Assembly: GCA_022447365.1 (NCBI GenBank)
Contig: JAKVBL010000003.1
Span: 310,001 to 374,000, forward strand
DNA length: 64,000 nt
DNA from: Oleiphilaceae bacterium
GTDB lineage: Bacteria; Pseudomonadota; Gammaproteobacteria; Pseudomonadales; Oleiphilaceae
Direction: 5' to 3'
Below the pieces are notes generated by a model. That model was not told where the DNA came from and did not search any database. It was given only the letters and a program-made list of their open reading frames with translations. The position numbers and the translations under genes were made by a program. Each line of letters begins with the position of its first letter. Positions within the stretch are counted from its first letter, which is position 1. This document shows positions 17,423 through 25,369 of this stretch, piece by piece.

Positions 17423-17577
17423 GTAAGCTGTGTTGAAAGCTTGTTCGCTTTACTCACTGGCTTTGCCAGAACGCACTTTAGTGCGGTCCGTAGGGCGAGC
17501 TACGCGAGTATTTACTTATATGTAAACTCCGTGTTCTCACAAACTTTCGCCTTGCCTAAGCTGCTCTCCTAACGCTA
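17423..17577. repeat. Palindromic repeat family, copy D with a 54-base insertion
   Basis: The fourth copy matches copy C on both flanks, but between CTCA and TTTACTTA it carries an insertion (about 17457-17510) absent from A-C. The insert itself contains three small hairpins: CTGGC/GCCAG, CGCAC/GTGCG and CGTAG/CTACG. Bases 17359-17422 and 17578-17779 are spacer without a gene. Confidence 0.75.
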
Positions 17578-17779
17578 AGTAGCTGCGCGTTTTTATTTGT
17601 TTTTGCCTTATTCTAAATTCTTTATTGACCCAGCTTGGGTATGTCTTACTCGAACTTTTAAAGTTTTCGTATATCTAACCTCTTCTTTCAAAGGCTTTGT
17701 GTCTAATCTACGCATCTTCATAACGCGTAAGACATTTTGTCTGAGGTCTAAGTTGAATATGGTAAATCAAGAGGTTTCG

Positions 17780-18313
17780 ATGCGAAGTATATTCACTGTA
17801 TTGGTGTTAAGTCTTGGTCTAGTGCTTACGGGGTGTAGCACCGGTAGTTGGCGAGACGCGAGCCGAGACTCTGCGAATTTATCTCCACTCCCCGGTGATT
17901 ATTCTGATGCCATCGTGCAAGTTTACGCTGCAGATGCTTGGGGATGGCGAGGGATATTTGCAGTGCATACATGGATATCTGTTAAACCAAGCAATGCAGA
18001 TCAATACACTGTCCTAGAAGTGATTGGCTGGCGCGCTCGATGGGGTGTGCCGGTTCTTCGCATAGAGAAAGACTTGCCTGATCGCTATTGGTTTGGGGCA
18101 AAGCCAGAGTTGGTATACGAAAAGCGTGGTGAGGGCGCTGATCAGCTCATCGAAGATATTCTTCGCGTTTCACGTGATTACCCTTGGGCAAATGAATATA
18201 CCGTGTTCCCAGGTCCCAATAGCAATACCTATCCTGCATGGGTTGCTAGTCAAATCGAAGGCTTCGAATTAGATATGCCATTTAGAGCGATTGGCAGTGG
18301 CTGGGAGCCTTAA
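17780..18313 (+). CDS. DUF3750-family lipoprotein
   Basis: A 177-residue protein from the ATG at 17780 (AAGAGG eight bases upstream). A longer in-frame reading from 17597 would place the signal peptide inside the protein, so I reject it. The N terminus is a lipoprotein signal (lipobox LTGC). The body matches DUF3750: YAADAWGWRGIFAVHTWI, a Trp-rich strand, and FPGPNSNTYPAW near the end, where Asn and Pro residues are conserved. The family is unstudied; the pattern of invariant His, Asn and Trp hints at an enzyme, which is inference. Confidence 0.8.
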   Translation: MRSIFTVLVLSLGLVLTGCSTGSWRDASRDSANLSPLPGDYSDAIVQVYAADAWGWRGIFAVHTWISVKPSNADQYTVLEVIGWRARWGVPVLRIEKDLPDRYWFGAKPELVYEKRGEGADQLIEDILRVSRDYPWANEYTVFPGPNSNTYPAWVASQIEGFELDMPFRAIGSGWEP

Positions 18314-18338
18314 CATCGATTTCTATGTGATTACGCGA

Positions 18339-19031
18339 CTAGCTTAGAGCAAAATCCACCGCTGTTTCTGCATGAATAGCGGTGGTGTCAAAAAGCGTCA
18401 CTTCCGTATCCTCTTGCTTCACCAACAATCCAATTTCTGTGCAACCTAAAATTACAGCCTGTGCACCTTGGGCCTGTAGTTTCTTTATGATATCTAAGTA
18501 ACGCTCTTTGGATGACTCAAGCAGTTGGCCTTTGCAGAGTTCTTCGTAGATGATTCGGTGCACTTCAGCACGATCTTCCTCGTTAGGCGTAAGGACATCT
18601 AGCGAGAATTTGTCTTGTAATCGTCCTTTGTAGAAGTCTTGTTCCATGGTGAATGCGGTGCCAAGCAGACCTACTTTAATAATATTTGCGTTTAGAAGTG
18701 TTTGGCCTGTGGCATCAGCGATGTGTAGTAGTGGTATGTTGATTTTTTCTTCGATAGTTGGAGCGACTTTATGCATAGTGTTGGTGCAGATCAGCAGACA
18801 GTCGGCGCCAGCGGATTGGACATTTAATGAGGCTGATAACAAGATTTGCGCGCAGCTCTCCCAATCGTTTTGATGTTGTAAGTGCTCGATCTCTGCGAAG
18901 TCTACGCTCACCAAAACTATTTTGGCCGAGTGTAAACCGCCAAGCTTAGCTTTCACTCCTTCATTGATCGCTTTGTAGTAGCCTTGCGTACTTTCCCAAC
19001 TCATGCCGCCGAGAAGGCCTATTGTTTTCAT
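18339..19031 (-). CDS. Aspartate/glutamate racemase family protein
   Basis: A 230-residue cofactor-independent racemase fold. The two catalytic cysteines are visible in CTNTMHK (Cys82) and GCTEIGLL (Cys197), with the GGMSWEST loop at the N terminus. The fit is to the YgeA/broad-specificity aspartate racemase branch rather than to cell-wall MurI. It would interconvert L- and D-amino acids, perhaps aspartate, glutamate or another; substrate is uncertain. It is convergent with the DUF3750 gene. Confidence 0.9.
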   Translation of the reverse strand: MKTIGLLGGMSWESTQGYYKAINEGVKAKLGGLHSAKIVLVSVDFAEIEHLQHQNDWESCAQILLSASLNVQSAGADCLLICTNTMHKVAPTIEEKINIPLLHIADATGQTLLNANIIKVGLLGTAFTMEQDFYKGRLQDKFSLDVLTPNEEDRAEVHRIIYEELCKGQLLESSKERYLDIIKKLQAQGAQAVILGCTEIGLLVKQEDTEVTLFDTTAIHAETAVDFALS

Positions 19032-19113
19032 TTGTTGGACTCCGAGAAAATTGATCTGACAATCAAAACATATTTCGTCTAGGCTTGTCTTGAATTATGA
19101 AATGTAGGACTGA

Positions 19114-19638
19114 GTGGTGACTAACGAGCTAGTACTTGTTGATGAGATGGGAAAGAAGTTAGGCCTTGCCGATAAGCTTGAGGCACATCAAAAAGGCTTG
19201 TTGCATTTGGCTTTCTCTCTAATGGTCTATCGAGTTGTTGATGGTCAACGCGAGTACCTTCTCCAGAAACGTGCCGCGACTAAATACCATGGAGCAAACC
19301 TATGGAGTAATACCTGTTGTTCCCATCCTTTTGATGAAGAATTGCCAGCTGCGGCTGTTCAGCGCAGAGTCGGAGAAGAGCTTGGAATAACGCAAAAATT
19401 AGATCTTAAGGAATTAGAGCCTGTTTTGTATCGAACGGAAATGCAAAACGGTCTTATTGAACATGAGTATGACCATGTATTTGTTTCTAATGACACAATC
19501 TTCGACTTTGAGTTGAACCCTCAAGAAGTCAGTGAAACAGCATGGGTATTAGAATCGGATTTAAAGACTGATCTTGTGAAGAACCCAGGAAAATACACGC
19601 CTTGGTTACCCTTCGTTCTGGGTCGAATTCCTTCCTAA
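19114..19638 (+). CDS. idi: Isopentenyl-diphosphate isomerase, type 1
   Basis: This Nudix-fold enzyme interconverts isopentenyl and dimethylallyl diphosphate. The start is GTG. Diagnostic residues are WSNTCCSHP (catalytic Cys69, metal-binding His71), the Nudix-like GEELG segment, and EHEYDHVF with glutamates 116 and 118. At 174 residues it has the bacterial type 1 length. The next prenyl-related gene nearby is a broken UbiA prenyltransferase at 21372-22231, so the enzyme may be left from a small isoprenoid module. Confidence 0.92.
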   Translation: MVTNELVLVDEMGKKLGLADKLEAHQKGLLHLAFSLMVYRVVDGQREYLLQKRAATKYHGANLWSNTCCSHPFDEELPAAAVQRRVGEELGITQKLDLKELEPVLYRTEMQNGLIEHEYDHVFVSNDTIFDFELNPQEVSETAWVLESDLKTDLVKNPGKYTPWLPFVLGRIPS

Positions 19639-19749
19639 GTTTAAGTTGCGAGTACTTTTGCATTACTAAGAGCCTGTATTACACTTTGTGAAGTGGCGCA
19701 CGTTTTAGTGCATATTCAAATATGCGATGAAGGTTACGGATAAACCGAT

Positions 19750-20808
19750 ATGGCGATTGCATGGTTAAGAAAAATGTTTGGTGTAAGTGCAGTTACTGAA
19801 CCAGTCAGTAATCAGCCTGTTTATCATCTCACCGAACGACAGAACGCTTCTGAAGATACGCATGGGGCGACGAATTCTGAAACGACTAAGGCGAAAACAA
19901 AGCGTTATCGTGAATACTTGCTCGAATTAGATCACGCCTTTTGTCAGAGTTTGTTTGGAACCGAACATTCTTATGAGATGCCAACTGAAACTCAGAGAGA
20001 AAATGCCAAAAGCTACGCAAAGCAGCTGCTTAGTAACGAATTAAGCTCTGAAAAAATTCCCAGAAAACCAAGCTCTTTGCCTCTCTTGTTGAAGCTTCTG
20101 AAGATGGAAATGGTTAATAACGATACCGTGGCGCAATTTCTAATTAAGGATCCGGCGCTTACTTCACAAGTGCTTAAAATTGCAAACTCTCCATTTTTCA
20201 GATTGAATAATCAAAGTGTTGAATCATTAGATGAAGCAATTCGACGCCTTGGCATTGCCGGTATTAAGCGTGTTGTTTCTGCTGCAACGATGATGCCCGT
20301 ATTCCAAGCCAGTGGTGGAAATAAAACGCTAAATGAGACGGTATGGCGATGGGCTTTGTGTTCCGGAGCAAGCATAGAAGCATTGAGTATTATTCGTGAT
20401 CAAGATGGGCCATCTAACTATTTGCTTGGCTTGATTCCAGAACTGGCCATGTTGATTGTCAATCAAGAGCTTGACCGCCTAGAAGGATCTTTGCCGGAGG
20501 AGGAAAAAATCCTTCCAATGCAGCGCCTTAAGGTATTTAAGCGAGTTGCATGGAAAATTTGTATCCAAATTCGAAAAGAATGGGGTATGTCTGAGGAGTT
20601 TGATCAAGCGCTCTACGATATGGGAGATGCCATGCGTTTGCGCAAGTACTCAATTGTCTATGATGCGATCATTCTGGCGCAATATTCTGCTGTTGAAGCC
20701 TCGGCTAAACCTCCCATCAGTATAGAAAAACTTTCTCTGCTGACTGAGTCGGACGAGTTTGTAAATCAAACGGTTTTGTTATCGTTGAAATCAACAATTG
20801 AAGGTTAG
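19750..20808 (+). CDS. HDOD-domain signalling protein
   Basis: A 352-residue protein with an HDOD domain at about residues 105-310: FLIKDPALTSQVLKIANSPFF, a SLDEAIRRLGIAGIKRVV helix, and a helical C-terminal part. HDOD proteins lack the HD phosphohydrolase metal residues and act as regulators in stress, motility and biofilm signalling. The N-terminal 100 residues are variable and basic. It stands alone, convergent with the next acetyltransferase and overlapping it by 4 bases at the stop codons. Confidence 0.85.
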   Translation: MAIAWLRKMFGVSAVTEPVSNQPVYHLTERQNASEDTHGATNSETTKAKTKRYREYLLELDHAFCQSLFGTEHSYEMPTETQRENAKSYAKQLLSNELSSEKIPRKPSSLPLLLKLLKMEMVNNDTVAQFLIKDPALTSQVLKIANSPFFRLNNQSVESLDEAIRRLGIAGIKRVVSAATMMPVFQASGGNKTLNETVWRWALCSGASIEALSIIRDQDGPSNYLLGLIPELAMLIVNQELDRLEGSLPEEEKILPMQRLKVFKRVAWKICIQIRKEWGMSEEFDQALYDMGDAMRLRKYSIVYDAIILAQYSAVEASAKPPISIEKLSLLTESDEFVNQTVLLSLKSTIEG

Positions 20809-21305
20809 TTCGACAAGACTAAATGCATGTCGTTCCAGCGTAATCCTCCGTGACTCGATTCTGACGTCCCGTCATCAACAAACCCAAATTGTTGATAAAA
20901 ACCGACGAGCTCCTCTTGGCAGATAAGATACATTGCTGACTTTTGCATCGCCTGCATCATAGCAATAAATTCGTGCATTAATGCAGTGGCATAACCTTGG
21001 TGCTGGAAATCAGGATACACAACCACTGACATGACAACGATATTTGGGCCTATTGGATCATGACCGATGAGTTCTTTGAATTCCTCATCACTTAGGGAGA
21101 CGTCAAAACATGCTCCGCAATTGATGAAACCGATGATTTGCGACTCTTTTTCTAGAACGAGAAATCCCTCGGGATAAGTCTCAATACGTTGTTGGATTTT
21201 TTCTCGAGTGGCAGCTTCATCGCCCGCATAGCCTTCTTGTTCTATTTGAAAACAACGATCAGTGTCGGAAGGTGTCGCAGAACGAAAAGTCAGTGAAGAA
21301 TGCAT
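20805..21305 (-). CDS. GNAT-family N-acetyltransferase
   Basis: A 166-residue acetyltransferase with the acetyl-CoA motif VVMSVVVYPDFQHQGYATAL, an FINCGACF strand and a C-terminal VGFYQQFGFVDDG segment. The arrangement (substrate-facing FRSATPSDTDRCFQIEQEGYAGDEAA at the start) resembles arylalkylamine/serotonin-type or generic N-acetyltransferases; the substrate cannot be fixed. Stop codons of this gene and the HDOD gene overlap by 4 bases. Confidence 0.85.
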   Translation of the reverse strand: MHSSLTFRSATPSDTDRCFQIEQEGYAGDEAATREKIQQRIETYPEGFLVLEKESQIIGFINCGACFDVSLSDEEFKELIGHDPIGPNIVVMSVVVYPDFQHQGYATALMHEFIAMMQAMQKSAMYLICQEELVGFYQQFGFVDDGTSESSHGGLRWNDMHLVLSN

Positions 21306-21371
21306 AAGTGCCTCTAAGCGATGAATAAAGTAATACTAAGCACCAAGGGGCTTACAATTGCGCTAATGACG

Positions 21372-22231
21372 TTAATGCAAGTGCTTTTGGATTATTCGCA
21401 ATATCATCACTAGACGCTTCGCCTCAATAAACGCGTACATGCTCAATGGCAAGGTAATCAAACTTAGCAAAGTAAGAATCGGTAGCTGTGATAGATAAAC
21501 GCTAACTGTTATGGAACCATAGCCGACTAGGTAGAATACACCGAGCATATATGTGCTTAATTGGGTTCCTTATACGATCGGGAAGGTGCGTCGACCAACG
21601 TTTTTGTCTGCGTGAATATCCGGATATTGAGTAAGTAAAAGCAAGTTATTACTCAAACAAAATGGTAGCAGCAGAGCTAGATAAGCGAGTTGATCATAAG
21701 TCTTCGCGATCACTAAGAAGTTTCCGGCGACTATAACAATTCTAAATCCTGCGCCGGGCGCAATCAAGCATACCCATGGTAATCGATTAATCCATGGTGA
21801 ATACAAGGCACCAAGGCAATACCAGCTATTCCAAGCGGTAGAAGTATGAGGCCTACAGAATAAACAAAATACAAACCGATCAGTGCGGTAAGACTTAGGC
21901 TGACTAACCCAAGGATGAGAGCATGCTTCAGAGCGCTAGGATTATTTGGAAGAGCGCCACTGCCTCCACTAAAAGGCGTGCGTTCAGTCTTAAGATCAAG
22001 ACCAGATTTAAAATCGATGTATTCGTTCAGTGAATTGACGCTAGCATGTGCCAGAAGAGCTGCAGCAAATATTAGAATGAGGTCGATCAGTTTAAAACTA
22101 TACCCAGCCTGATAAGCCAAACTTAACCCCAATAAAACACAGACTGGCGCTAAGATAAGAAAGGGTGGTCTGGTTGTTTGAATGGCGCTTTGTAGTTTCG
22201 AAGGGCTAGGGTTTTGTAGGTTGACAGACAT
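21372..22231 (-). pseudogene. UbiA/MenA-family prenyltransferase, broken by a frameshift and a stop
   Basis: The first part reads as a UbiA-type membrane prenyltransferase: a hydrophobic start, then NSLNEYIDFKSGLDLKTERT, the Asp-rich motif that binds prenyl diphosphate via magnesium. A one-base shift at about 21807-21809 moves reading to the frame continuing YSPWINRLPWVCLIAPGAGF and YPDIHADKNVGRR, the second Asp-rich motif. A TAA stop at 21570-21572 then interrupts that frame, after which the tail resumes (STYMLGVFYLVGYG to the stop at 21372). The original protein would be about 285 residues. Two independent lesions make this a true pseudogene rather than a sequencing error. The motif details resemble 1,4-dihydroxy-2-naphthoate prenyltransferases. 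Confidence 0.85.
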
Positions 22232-22311
22232 GGAGGCTCATCCACTGTTTAAGAGTTTTAAACTCGTTACATGAGCTGTTTATATTAGATAAGAGATCAG
22301 TAGATGTTAAA

Positions 22312-22343
22312 CAAAAAAGGCGAACCGTTTAGTTCGCCTTTTT
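22312..22343 (-). terminator. Bidirectional rho-independent terminator after the cold-shock gene
   Basis: AAAAAGGCGAAC and GTTCGCCTTTTT form a strong stem around a CGTTTA loop, with T-runs on both strands. It lies just downstream of the cold-shock gene (minus strand) and also downstream of nothing transcribed on the plus strand. Confidence 0.85.
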
Positions 22344-22365
22344 GCTGGATCGTAAACAGTATTAA

Positions 22366-22575
22366 TTACTGTGGAACGATGTTCTCAGCTTGTGGGCCTT
22401 TCTGGCCTTGTGTTACTTCAAAATCAACTTTTTGGCCTTCAGCCAATGTTTTGAAGCCTTCGCCTTTGATTTGACGGAAGTGAGCGAAAACGTCTGGGCC
22501 ATTGTCTTGAGCGATAAAACCAAAGCCTTTAGTTTCGTTGAACCATTTTACTGTACCAGTAACTGTATTAGACAT
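22366..22575 (-). CDS. Cold-shock protein, CspA family
   Basis: A 69-residue cold-shock domain starting [20 protein letters not shown], with the RNP1-type [10 protein letters not shown] and RNP2-type DVFAHFRQI motifs that bind single-stranded RNA or DNA. I take the ATG at 22575 (AGGATA upstream) and not the longer in-frame reading. A strong terminator follows. Cold-shock genes normally have a long leader; about 225 bases separate this start from the neighbouring broken gene, with no clear hairpin seen by eye. Confidence 0.95.
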   Translation of the reverse strand: MSNTVTGTVKWFNETKGFGFIAQDNGPDVFAHFRQIKGEGFKTLAEGQKVDFEVTQGQKGPQAENIVPQ

Positions 22576-22803
22576 ATCTATATCCTGAAAAAAATCAATT
22601 AAAACGCCTGTATGCGGCAAATGTGCTGGAAAAAACAAACTGGGCGTAACAACTGCAGGACGAGGAATACGAATAACAACGACATGTAGGATGTAAATAC
22701 ACGGTGTGTCTTACTAGCTGAGGCGAACTCTATACATACATTGATCAAAAGTCGATCAAAATTTTGTGTATTTTTATTCTTGCTCGTATCCCCAATTATG
22801 GAA

Positions 22804-23235
22804 CTAAAACGACTCAATAATTGGTTCGTTTCCTTTGATGCCAAAAACAAACAAACCCGCAGTAATCAAAGCCGTCGCAAGTGTCGAACCCCAAGCGATA
22901 AATTGAATAGCGCCACCCCATGCAGACCATTCCCCGCTTATGCCGTAGTAAAGAAGGAATAAACAGCCGCCACCATCTGACTACGCCAACATAAATGGGG
23001 TCATTAAACGCTTGCCTTTTAGTGAGGCTTGTAAGCCCATGAAGTAACCAACGCATAATGCTAAATAGGCCCAACCCAGCATACGAATAAACATGTAGCT
23101 ATCTTGTGCAGGAAACCCGAATTGCTCTAAAACAGACGCTGGAAAAAGTAAGAGAGGGATGCACCAAACCAACACGGTGCCAAGAATTTTAAAGATAAGA
23201 ACTTTGCTGAGATGACTCATAAATAAGTTGATCAT
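22804..23235 (-). pseudogene. Small four-helix membrane protein with an in-frame TAG
   Basis: The coding frame runs from 23235 to 22804 (144 codons) with hydrophobic segments typical of a small unknown inner-membrane protein: FKILGTVLVWCIPLLLFP, a YLALCVGYFMGL helix, then after the break LFLLYYGISGEWSAWGG and TALITAGLFVFG. A TAG at 22981-22983 cuts it after KRLMTPFMLA. The reading resumes in the same frame. It is also possible that a small indel shifts reading locally (the +1 frame reads YVGVV at the same point). No RBS of note; the function is unknown. Confidence 0.65.
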
Positions 23236-23368
23236 TGGTTAGTGATTAAAGTGATCCTATGAGATTTGCATAAGTTTTTTAGCTTCAAAAAATAGAAATC
23301 CGGTTTCGCTTTCTTTGGAGGGAAGCTTGTTGAAATAAAACGAGAAGCAATTCACTTGCGATTTAAAT

Positions 23369-23387
23369 AATAACGATTATCATTTGT
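23369..23387 (+). promoter_or_regulatory. Candidate Fur box
   Basis: AATAACGATTATCATTTGT matches the 19-bp Fur consensus at 14 or 15 positions, with the central ATTATCATT core intact. It sits 26 bases upstream of the ATG of the small gene at 23413, a position that would block RNA polymerase when iron is plentiful. Confidence 0.65.
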
Positions 23388-23412
23388 ATTACTGTAAATA
23401 GGAGAAGATACG

Positions 23413-23688
23413 ATGGGATATTACATATATGCGTGGTTAGAGGAAGGAAATCCGAACTTAGAGATCGTCGACGCTGAGTCAAAGCGAACGTGTATGAGGT
23501 GGGCCTACTCTGAAGCACGTCAGAAAGGAAACGTCGCAGATAAGAATGAAATTCAGAAGTTATTTCGGCAGCTATTGCTACTCACATGTCAGCAAGAATT
23601 GAGTAATTGCCGGGTGTTTGGGATGCAAGATGTATTTGGCGACCCCGAATTAATGCTATTGGAAAGGATTGATCGCTGTGGATATTAA
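23413..23688 (+). CDS. Fur-box-controlled small protein of unknown function
   Basis: A 91-residue soluble protein beginning MGYYIYAWLEEGNPNLEIVD with an AGGAG just upstream. It has no signal peptide and no membrane helix; the middle is helical (EIQKLFRQLLLLTCQQEL) with two cysteines, one in LLTCQQE and one in SNCRVFG. I do not recognise a family with confidence. The Fur box 26 bases upstream implies expression when iron is scarce. The convergent neighbour is a broken ABM monooxygenase, a family that includes heme-degrading enzymes, which fits an old iron or heme context. Confidence 0.7.
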   Translation: MGYYIYAWLEEGNPNLEIVDAESKRTCMRWAYSEARQKGNVADKNEIQKLFRQLLLLTCQQELSNCRVFGMQDVFGDPELMLLERIDRCGY

Positions 23689-23784
23689 CTCAGCTATGTA
23701 CATAGCTATATCTGCCACTTGGAGTTTAAGGGATATGCAGTAGACTGCTTTTCGATATCAGTATTCTAGTTGTGTGATTACAAG

Positions 23785-24093
23785 CTAAATAACGGCTGCA
23801 AAGCACTCTAATTGAGGAGGACTGACATGTAGCTCTTTTGAAGATGGGCCGCCCGCATTTGCATGCGCTTTACGAAAAGCTTCAGATTTGGTCCATGCGC
23901 GAAATGCTTCTTCCGACTCCTAAACTGCACGTGATGAGATCAAGGTGTATTCTTCGGTAGTTTCGCCTTGCAGTAAATTAAACGATTTAAATCCTAGTAC
24001 CTCGCTTAGAAAGGAATCGCGATTCTTCCAGATCTCGATAAAGTCTTTCTCACAACACAGTTTGATTTTGAAGCGGTTCATTGCGATGTACAC
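23785..24093 (-). pseudogene. ABM-fold monooxygenase (IsdG/HmuS-like), interrupted by TAG at a Trp site
   Basis: Reading from GTG at 24093 (AGGAG upstream) gives a 102-residue ABM (antibiotic biosynthesis monooxygenase) fold: MNRFKIKLCCEKDFIEIWKN, FLSEVLGFKSFNLLQGE, EEAFRAWTKSEAFRKAHAN. A TAG at 23920-23922 (codon 58) falls exactly where the family has the conserved Trp of the W-ES..AF motif, consistent with a TGG to TAG change. The rest of the frame is intact to the stop at 23785. The family includes heme-degrading and small stress-linked monooxygenases; the closest subtype is uncertain. Confidence 0.8.
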
Positions 24094-24138
24094 GTTTGTA
24101 CTCCTAAGCTATTTATTAAGGACAAAGACTACGCCTTG

Positions 24139-24485
24139 TTATTGGTTGAGGTGAAGTTCTTTTTGAAGTTTGTTGGTGAGGTTTAAAGAGGCTAAGCGAT
24201 GTGACTCGCTGAGATAATAACGCAGCTCTTCTTCATTTTGACGGTCGGTGCATTGAATCCACTTCGTTCCTCGATTCGCAAAATAGGGAGCAGGTCGGTA
24301 ACCACCTTTGTGCTGTATAAATTGAAAATCTAGTTCGGAAGTCTCAAATGAAAAGGTAGGCGTTTTGTTTGCCCCATTCCAACCTCCGATTGCGAAAAGT
24401 TCTAAACATGAGCGCCTCCCCATTGCATACCATAGTTCGTGCAGGGTAGATTGGCGCAAAATCGATTGAACTGGTTGTAGGTCAT
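24139..24485 (-). pseudogene. MmcQ/YjbR-like protein, broken by a stop and a deletion
   Basis: Reading from the ATG at 24485 gives MTYNQFNRFCANLPCTN and WGGAHV and then a TAG at about codon 28, where homologues have Trp (AHVWK). Shortly after, a short deletion changes frame. In the other frame the body continues as FAIGGWNGANKTPTFSFET, RPAPYFANRGTKWIQCTD and a helical end, all typical of MmcQ/YjbR proteins. So this gene has a nonsense change plus a frameshift. YjbR-type proteins have a CyaY-like fold and unknown function. It lies just before the polyamine transporter genes on the same strand. Confidence 0.8.
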
Positions 24486-24508
24486 ATGGGTATTTGGATC
24501 TCGCAGCC

Positions 24509-25360
24509 TTATTTTTCTTTCTGAACCAAAATACTAATCAAGGCTAGGAGGGCGGACCCTAACATCAGAAACAACGACACAGCGTTTAAGACTGGTGTCG
24601 ATCCTTCTTTAAGTCTGTCATACATCGCGATAGTTAAGGGGGCATCAGAGCCGACTAGCATGAGTGTTGTATTGAAATTTTCAAAAGACATCAAGAACGC
24701 GACAACGCCTGCGCCGAGCATGGCTGGCCTGAGGTAGGGTAAGGTAATAGTACGTAATACTTCAAAGCGACTTGCGCCTAGATTGTAGGCGGCTTCCTCA
24801 AGTGATCTATCAAACTTTTTCAGCCGAGCCGAAATAACTAAGGTCGCAATCGTAGTTATAAAGGCGAATTGGCCAAGCACTACGAGTAATAGCCCTGGTC
24901 TAAGGAACTCAAGATCCCACCCAATATGATCTTCAACTCCGTTAGCAAGCGTGTTTGAAAATACGAGAATAGAGATGCCGAGAATGACGCCCGGAATAAC
25001 CAGAGGCAGCAACAACAATATGTATGCGAATTGTTTGAAGCGAAACTCATAACGTTCAAATAAAAAGGCATTGCTTGTGCCGATCGCAATGCTCAGTCCA
25101 GTCACACAGCATGCAACAAAGAATGAAACGCCAATGCCGTTCATTAGGCTACGATCATGAAATAAGCCTAATTTAGGTTGGGTATCGTTAATAAACCAAT
25201 CCCATGTAAAGCCTTTCCATGGTAGTGACGGAAACAGGGAGTCGTTAAAGGCAAAGCTCGCGACGACCACTAATGGCGCAATGAGGTAAACAAAAAATAG
25301 GAAGATATAGAGCTGATAGCTCCAGTTGTAGCGATTTGATCTGGGTATAGTAGGAAGCAT
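24509..25360 (-). CDS. potC: Polyamine ABC transporter permease (PotC-like)
   Basis: A 283-residue inner-membrane permease with six hydrophobic segments and the EAA loop (EEAAYNLGASRFEVLRTITLP) that contacts the ATPase. It is the last gene of potD-potA-potB-potC on the minus strand. Start at 25360, 9 bases after the preceding gene. With PotB it forms the channel for spermidine, putrescine or related cationic amines. The polyamine assignment rests on gene order, the ATPase TOBE domain and the binding protein. Confidence 0.88.
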   Translation of the reverse strand: MLPTIPRSNRYNWSYQLYIFLFFVYLIAPLVVVASFAFNDSLFPSLPWKGFTWDWFINDTQPKLGLFHDRSLMNGIGVSFFVACCVTGLSIAIGTSNAFLFERYEFRFKQFAYILLLLPLVIPGVILGISILVFSNTLANGVEDHIGWDLEFLRPGLLLVVLGQFAFITTIATLVISARLKKFDRSLEEAAYNLGASRFEVLRTITLPYLRPAMLGAGVVAFLMSFENFNTTLMLVGSDAPLTIAMYDRLKEGSTPVLNAVSLFLMLGSALLALISILVQKEK

Positions 25361-25369
25361 ATAAAGTCC

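Noticed and set aside
17597..17779. A long N-terminal extension of the DUF3750 gene
   Set aside because: It would put the lipoprotein signal in the middle of the protein; the ATG at 17780 is better placed.
21372..24485. Possible reassignment of TAG to Trp
   Set aside because: TAG ends many clearly intact genes in this window (for example at 7778, 9427, 11783, 12827 and 15680), and the broken genes also carry TAA and frameshifts, so nonsense decay is simpler.
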